Positions 7,536 through 9,183 of a DNA stretch of 9,183 bases are shown piece by piece. The position numbers and the translations under genes are program-made. The stretch comes from Clostridiales bacterium. GTDB taxonomy: Bacteria > Bacillota > Clostridia > Oscillospirales > Acutalibacteraceae. The stretch's first letter is position 1. Each line of letters starts with the position of its first letter. The notes below the pieces were generated by a model, which ran no database searches, was not told the origin of the DNA, and saw nothing but the letters and a program-made list of their open reading frames with translations. Location: the NCBI GenBank assembly GCA_012522615.1, contig JAAYKB010000060.1:1-9183 (forward strand), written 5' to 3'.

Positions 7536-7916
7536 TCAGTCGGGCAGCAGGTCCTCGCCTATAAACACAACCGTTGTGGTCTGAGGCGGCTCCTCCCTGT
7601 CCCGATAGTTCAGGTTGCTTTTGAGCATCAGTATGTCCATCGACGGGTTGTTGCCCCTTGTCATCCCGTGCTCGATGTGGCTTGCCGCAATCTCCTCGCA
7701 GGCCATTTTCAGCAGCATATATGATTCCTTATATATGCCGTCGGGCTGCCGCTCCGAAAGCGCGAAGTCCAGAATCTCGCGGCTGGGTATGCCGAGGCAC
7801 ACCGCAAGCCTTTCGACCGTCATTGAAATCCCCCTTTCCTGAGCGTAGTTTCTCGCGCTTTCGACGGCCTGCCTGACGCGGTCGGGGTTTGCCAGTATCG
7901 GCGGATAGTCCTTCAT
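7536..7916 (-). CDS. terS: Terminase small subunit (DNA-recognition protein)
   Basis: This 126-residue protein probably selects phage DNA for packaging and delivers it to the large terminase. I use the ATG at 7914-7916 because AGGAGG lies seven bases upstream; the same frame is open for another 35 codons but has no ribosome site there. Residues 30-52 (ISMTVERLAVCLGIPSREILDFA) look like a helix-turn-helix, the DNA-binding unit of small terminases. The middle is helical and would form the oligomer core. Near the C-terminus, MDILMLKSNLNYRDREEP resembles the LKN...GYRD segment often seen in these proteins before the terminase-binding tail. It heads the packaging operon and is followed by the portal gene. 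Regulation may act through the repeat array about 90-230 bases upstream, which may also be its binding site. The family is fairly secure from the pattern and position; the DNA-binding target is inference. Confidence 0.82.
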   Translation of the reverse strand: MKDYPPILANPDRVRQAVESARNYAQERGISMTVERLAVCLGIPSREILDFALSERQPDGIYKESYMLLKMACEEIAASHIEHGMTRGNNPSMDILMLKSNLNYRDREEPPQTTTVVFIGEDLLPD

Positions 7917-7992
7917 CTTTATCCCTCCTTTCATAGATTCCGGATTCAGACCGGGTGGTTTCTGAGCTCCAAAATCTTTTTTTCGATTGAAA

Positions 7993-8021
7993 TGTATCAC
8001 AGCCGAGGTAGTGAGGTGCAA
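7993..8021 (-). promoter_or_regulatory. Candidate promoter of the packaging operon
   Basis: On the minus strand TTGCAC (8016-8021) is followed after 17 bases by GATACA (7993-7998), with TG one base before it as in an extended -10 element. Transcription would begin near 7986, about 70 bases before the terS start codon. The -35 lies inside the detached repeat copy, so a protein bound to the repeats could block or help it. The match is modest (4 of 6 in the -35, 3 of 6 in the -10). Another weak option is TATTAT at 8163-8168 with a poor -35. Confidence 0.28.
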
Positions 8022-8031
8022 GTGAGGGGTG
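8008..8031. repeat. Detached fourth copy of the 24-bp repeat
   Basis: One more copy of the unit lies 65 bases to the left of the first tandem unit, in the same orientation. It matches at 21 of 24 positions: the second heptamer is AAGTGAG and the G-run is broken to GGGGTG. It is separated from the tandem copies by the phased A-tracts, so the four copies would frame a bend. A possible -35 element (TTGCAC, minus strand) lies inside this copy. Confidence 0.9.
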
Positions 8032-8036
8032 CAAAC

Positions 8037-8063
8037 TTTTTTTGGAAAATTTTTAACTTTTTT
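8037..8063. other. Phased A-tracts, probable intrinsically curved DNA
   Basis: Three A/T tracts lie in helical phase: T7 at 8037-8043, A4T5 at 8046-8054 and T6 at 8058-8063, with centres at about 8040, 8050 and 8060. A spacing of roughly one helical turn makes the bends add up. The tracts lie between the detached repeat copy and the tandem repeats. Curved DNA between protein-binding boxes is a feature of packaging-start sites and of replication or promoter regions. The curvature is a prediction from phasing alone. Confidence 0.7.
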
Positions 8064-8072
8064 CTTGGTCAG

Positions 8073-8144
8073 GTAGTGAGGTGCTAGTGAGGGGGGGTAG
8101 TGAGATGGTAGTGAGGGGGGGTAGTGAGGTGCTAGTGAGGGGGG
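8073..8144. repeat. Three tandem 24-bp repeats upstream of terS
   Basis: Three units lie head to tail at 8073-8096, 8097-8120 and 8121-8144. Units 1 and 3 are identical; unit 2 differs at three positions (AT for GT and GG for GC in the middle). Each unit holds two TAGTGAG heptamers 11 bases apart (8074/8085, 8098/8109, 8122/8133) and ends in a run of six G. The array stands about 160-230 bases before the small terminase start. Short direct repeats in this place are known from packaging-start sites (SPP1 pacL is an example) and from operators. The sequence shows the repeats; the role is inference. Confidence 0.95.
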
Positions 8145-8313
8145 TCAATTTTGGCCCGACCGATAATATTTTTTTTAAAAAAGTTGTTGACTTAGGGGAA
8201 AGAAAAAAGCGAGAAGGGAAAAATAAAAAAACGGAGGGCGACGAGGGGGGATTGAGGGTGCGGCGGGAGCGGGTGCGAGCATGTTTTTTCCAACGCCCGG
8301 CTGCTAAAAAGGA

Positions 8314-8345
8314 AACCGCCCGGGGACTGTTGCCCCCGAGCGGTT
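8314..8345 (-). terminator. Intrinsic terminator of the SASP gene
   Basis: A 12-pair hairpin with one C/A mismatch pairs 8314-8325 with 8334-8345 (AACCGCCCGGGG against CCCCGAGCGGTT, loop of 8). In the minus-strand RNA it is followed by UCCUUUUU, so it stops transcription coming from the SASP gene, whose stop codon is 45 bases upstream. There is no U-run on the plus side. It separates host transcription from the phage operon. Confidence 0.8.
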
Positions 8346-8347
8346 AT

Positions 8348-8366
8348 ATGACATTTTAAATGTCAT
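8348..8366. repeat. Perfect 19-bp inverted repeat after the SASP gene
   Basis: ATGACATTT and AAATGTCAT are perfect inverted arms around a single T. It stands three bases from the terminator hairpin, between it and the SASP stop codon. The AT-rich stem may simply extend the 3' end structure of the SASP messenger. Such a near-palindrome could also be an operator or part of a recombination core. Nothing further in the sequence decides between these. Confidence 0.75.
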
Positions 8367-8389
8367 TAAAATTCTTATTCAATTTTTAA

Positions 8390-8587
8390 TTACTTAAGGT
8401 TGTTGCTCTCATACTGCTGGATCATCTTTTTAACCATCTGTCCGCCGACTGATCCGGCCTGACGGGAGGTTAAGTCGCCGTTGTAGCCCTGTTTCAGGTT
8501 TACGCCGACTTCACTGGCAGCTTCCATCTTGAAGCGGTTGAGACCCTCGCGCGCTTCAGGAACCAATGCCCGGTTGTTTCTTGCCAT
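8390..8587 (-). CDS. Alpha/beta-type small acid-soluble spore protein (SASP)
   Basis: This 65-residue protein coats DNA in the dormant spore core, holding it in an A-like form that resists UV, heat and oxidants; it is degraded on germination to feed the new cell. The family signatures are all present: LVPEAREGLNRFKMEAASEVGVNL (about residues 8-31, written here as two motifs in the family: the first helix, and the GPR protease site at KME/AASE with cleavage after Glu22), then TSRQAGSVGGQMVKKMI (about 40-56), the second DNA-binding helix. The residue after the cut is Ala where Bacillus SASPs have Ile. The length is normal. The ATG has AAGGAG ten bases upstream, with a structured leader before it. 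It lies in the same direction as the phage operon but is separated from it by a terminator, so it is probably a host gene expressed under sigma-G late in the forespore. Confidence 0.95.
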   Translation of the reverse strand: MARNNRALVPEAREGLNRFKMEAASEVGVNLKQGYNGDLTSRQAGSVGGQMVKKMIQQYESNNLK

Positions 8588-8613
8588 TACTTTTACACTC
8601 CTTCATGTTTTCG

Positions 8614-8642
8614 GCGGTTTTTACCGCAATAATTTTATTGCG
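8614..8642 (-). promoter_or_regulatory. Overlapping hairpins in the SASP leader
   Basis: Two perfect hairpins share three bases: CGCAATA (8625-8631) pairs with TATTGCG (8636-8642), and GCGGT (8614-8618) pairs with ACCGC (8623-8627). Only one can form fully at a time. In the minus-strand RNA they come 27 bases or more before the SASP start codon, and upstream of its ribosome site. A 5' stem-loop may stabilise the message; a switch is possible but there is no evidence for a ligand. Confidence 0.55.
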
Positions 8643-8650
8643 TTTGCCTG

Positions 8651-8680
8651 TAGTATTTTTACACGAAGGATATTTATTAT
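8651..8680 (-). promoter_or_regulatory. Candidate sporulation promoter of the SASP gene
   Basis: On the minus strand AATACTA (8651-8657) resembles the sigma-G -10 element CATACTA, and ATAATA (8675-8680) lies 17 bases upstream where TGAATA would be expected (4 of 6). Transcription would start near 8644, exactly before the leader hairpin at 8642. The call leans on what is known of SASP genes, which are transcribed by forespore sigma-G. Confidence 0.3.
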
Positions 8681-8799
8681 TACAGGGAAGTTGTGTTATC
8701 GTTCGCGTATTTTTCCATGGGATTTTGATGCGGGCGATTATACGGTTTGTAGATAATGTGGAGTTGTATACGTTTGGTTGTTTTTGTTTGATAAAAATT

Positions 8800-8821
8800 G
8801 CGCCATCTGTGAGGATGGCGC
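8800..8821 (-). terminator. Intrinsic terminator of an upstream minus-strand unit
   Basis: GCGCCATC (8800-8807) and GATGGCGC (8814-8821) form a perfect 8-pair stem with a 6-base loop. In the minus-strand direction the stem is followed by AAUUUUUAU. It would end transcription that comes from the right, that is from the region of the degraded membrane ORF or from a gene beyond the window, before the SASP promoter. The plus side lacks a close U-run. Confidence 0.7.
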
Positions 8822-8849
8822 GGGGTTGTAAAATGACGGTTCTTTTTTT

Positions 8850-9031
8850 CTAATTGTTTCTATCTATATCAAAATGAATAAAGCACAAAGTATAATTGCA
8901 ATGGATAAAGCATATCGTAAGATAGCATAATTTGGGTGAAAGATATTTTCTATAATACAGTGTAATAGCAAGAGCGATTATCATTAAGATAGGCGGGATT
9001 ATGTATTTAATAGAATATATAATTCTCCCCT
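8850..9031 (-). pseudogene. Possible decayed small membrane-protein gene
   Basis: After an AGGGGAG ribosome-like site (9025-9031, minus strand) comes a frame that reads IYSIKYIIPPILMIIALAITLYY, a plausible membrane helix, but it has only ATT or ATA where a start codon should be. It then turns polar and Cys-rich and stops at 8850-8852. The neighbouring frame in the second half reads FHPNYAILRYALSIAIILCA, then a few more hydrophobic residues to a stop at 8864-8866, which looks like a second membrane helix. A single frameshift near 8940 would join the two into a two-helix protein of about 55 residues. I do not recognise the family. It could be chance in AT-rich DNA, where hydrophobic frames are common. 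Confidence 0.22.
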
Positions 9032-9146
9032 TTTCTTAAACCGCAGATAATACAACCCGCTTTCGGCTGGACTAATCTATGCAGGCACATCATATTGTCT
9101 ATATCCCTATGCAAATTCTACCATATAAACAGCTTTGACACAACTT

Positions 9147-9167
9147 TTTCTGTGGATTCCACAGAAA
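9147..9167. repeat. Perfect 9-bp inverted repeat (hairpin) near the right edge
   Basis: TTTCTGTGG (9147-9155) and CCACAGAAA (9159-9167) are perfect arms around ATT. On the plus strand the stem is followed by GTGTTTTT, so a plus-strand terminator is possible, although no plus-strand gene ends here and the stem has only four G/C pairs. An operator or the end of a small mobile repeat is an alternative. Confidence 0.6.
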
Positions 9168-9183
9168 GTGTTTTTCCAAGTGC

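Larger units (their letters stand above)
7917..8313. other. Gene-free junction between the SASP terminator and the packaging operon
   Basis: I see no convincing gene in this stretch of about 400 bases. From right to left it holds a plus strand that is 86% purine over 8194-8270 with several G-runs, an AT-rich block (8163-8182, T-run then A-run), the 24-bp tandem repeats (8073-8144), phased A-tracts (8037-8063), one detached repeat copy (8008-8031), and the leader of the small terminase gene. Open frames that cross it lack ribosome sites and owe their length to the biased composition. A host/phage attachment site, if this is a prophage, would be expected about here. Confidence 0.6.
8588..9183. 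other. AT-rich stretch upstream of the SASP gene without an intact gene
   Basis: Besides the SASP leader, one terminator, the possible decayed ORF and the hairpin near the right edge, I see no intact gene in these 596 bases. Short open frames on the plus strand from 8529 or 8566 begin inside the SASP gene on the opposite strand, have no ribosome site and encode composition-driven hydrophobic sequence. The base composition is much more AT-rich than the phage part, which fits intergenic host DNA. No tRNA cloverleaf was found by eye. Confidence 0.6.

Noticed and set aside
7917..8021. N-terminal extension of the small terminase by 35 residues
   Set aside because: The upstream ATG lies inside a DNA repeat and has no ribosome site, while the ATG at 7914-7916 has AGGAGG at ideal distance. 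The added sequence does not look like part of the family.
8073..8144. Short CRISPR array
   Set aside because: Units are directly contiguous with no variable spacers, are only 24 bp and no cas gene is near.
8091..8144. G-quadruplex formed by the repeat G-runs
   Set aside because: There are three long G-runs with loops of about 17 bases, outside the usual loop length; possible but not supported enough to list as a feature.
8187..8215. Plus-strand promoter from TTGACT at about 8187
   Set aside because: No acceptable -10 element lies 16-18 bases downstream and no plus-strand gene follows.
8046..8320. Minus-strand open frame through the repeats with a Pro/Thr/Ser-rich eight-residue repeat (PPLTSTSL type)
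   Set aside because: It is long only because the pyrimidine-rich strand has few stops. It lacks an ATG and a ribosome site, and a TTG start at about 8147 has no supporting signal.
8081..8359. Plus-strand open frame of 92 codons over the repeats with an eight-residue repeated peptide (VRGGSE type)
   Set aside because: The repeat comes from the 24-bp DNA unit being a multiple of three. There is no ribosome site, the frame runs through the purine tract and the SASP terminator, and composition alone explains the lack of stops.
8529..8853. Plus-strand hydrophobic frames opposite and right of the SASP gene
   Set aside because: They start inside the SASP gene on the opposite strand, have no ribosome site, and cross its leader hairpins and the terminator at 8800-8821.

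Overview
The window looks like the left part of a phage or prophage joined to the chromosome of an endospore-forming Firmicute. The host call rests on a complete alpha/beta-type small acid-soluble spore protein (SASP) gene at 8390-8587 and on AGGAGG-type ribosome binding sites throughout. The phage part is visibly GC-rich and the stretch right of about 8340 is AT-rich. A GC-rich Clostridia host, for example in the Oscillospiraceae, would fit, but that is inference. Every gene I can support lies on the minus strand, so the biology reads from right to left.

Right part (8340-9183), probably host: an AT-rich stretch with an intrinsic terminator (8800-8821) and a possible degraded small membrane-protein gene (8850-9031), then the SASP gene with a structured 5' leader, and its intrinsic terminator (8314-8345).

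Junction (about 7917-8313): there is no convincing gene here. It holds a strongly purine-biased plus strand (8194-8270), three tandem 24-bp repeats plus one detached copy (8008-8144), and phased A-tracts between them (8037-8063). This array lies directly upstream of the terminase small subunit, which makes it a candidate packaging-start (pac) site or a late-operon control region.

Phage operon (7916 down to the window edge at 1): small terminase, P22-like portal, large terminase, a tiny membrane protein, a scaffold-like protein, the major capsid protein, a head-tail connector, a large tail hub/nozzle-type protein, and the N-terminal two thirds or so of a GH25 lysozyme. The genes are tightly packed, with overlaps of 1 base at two junctions, and look like one transcription unit. 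Together they form a DNA-packaging and head-assembly module. The portal, connector and hub types point to a short-tailed (podovirus-like) virion. No head protease, sheath, tape-measure, integrase or repressor gene lies in the window.

The parts I find most worth checking are the repeat plus bent-DNA array before the small terminase gene, the uncharacterised Gly/Cys-patterned membrane protein between large terminase and scaffold, and the placement of packaging genes right beside a host gene.
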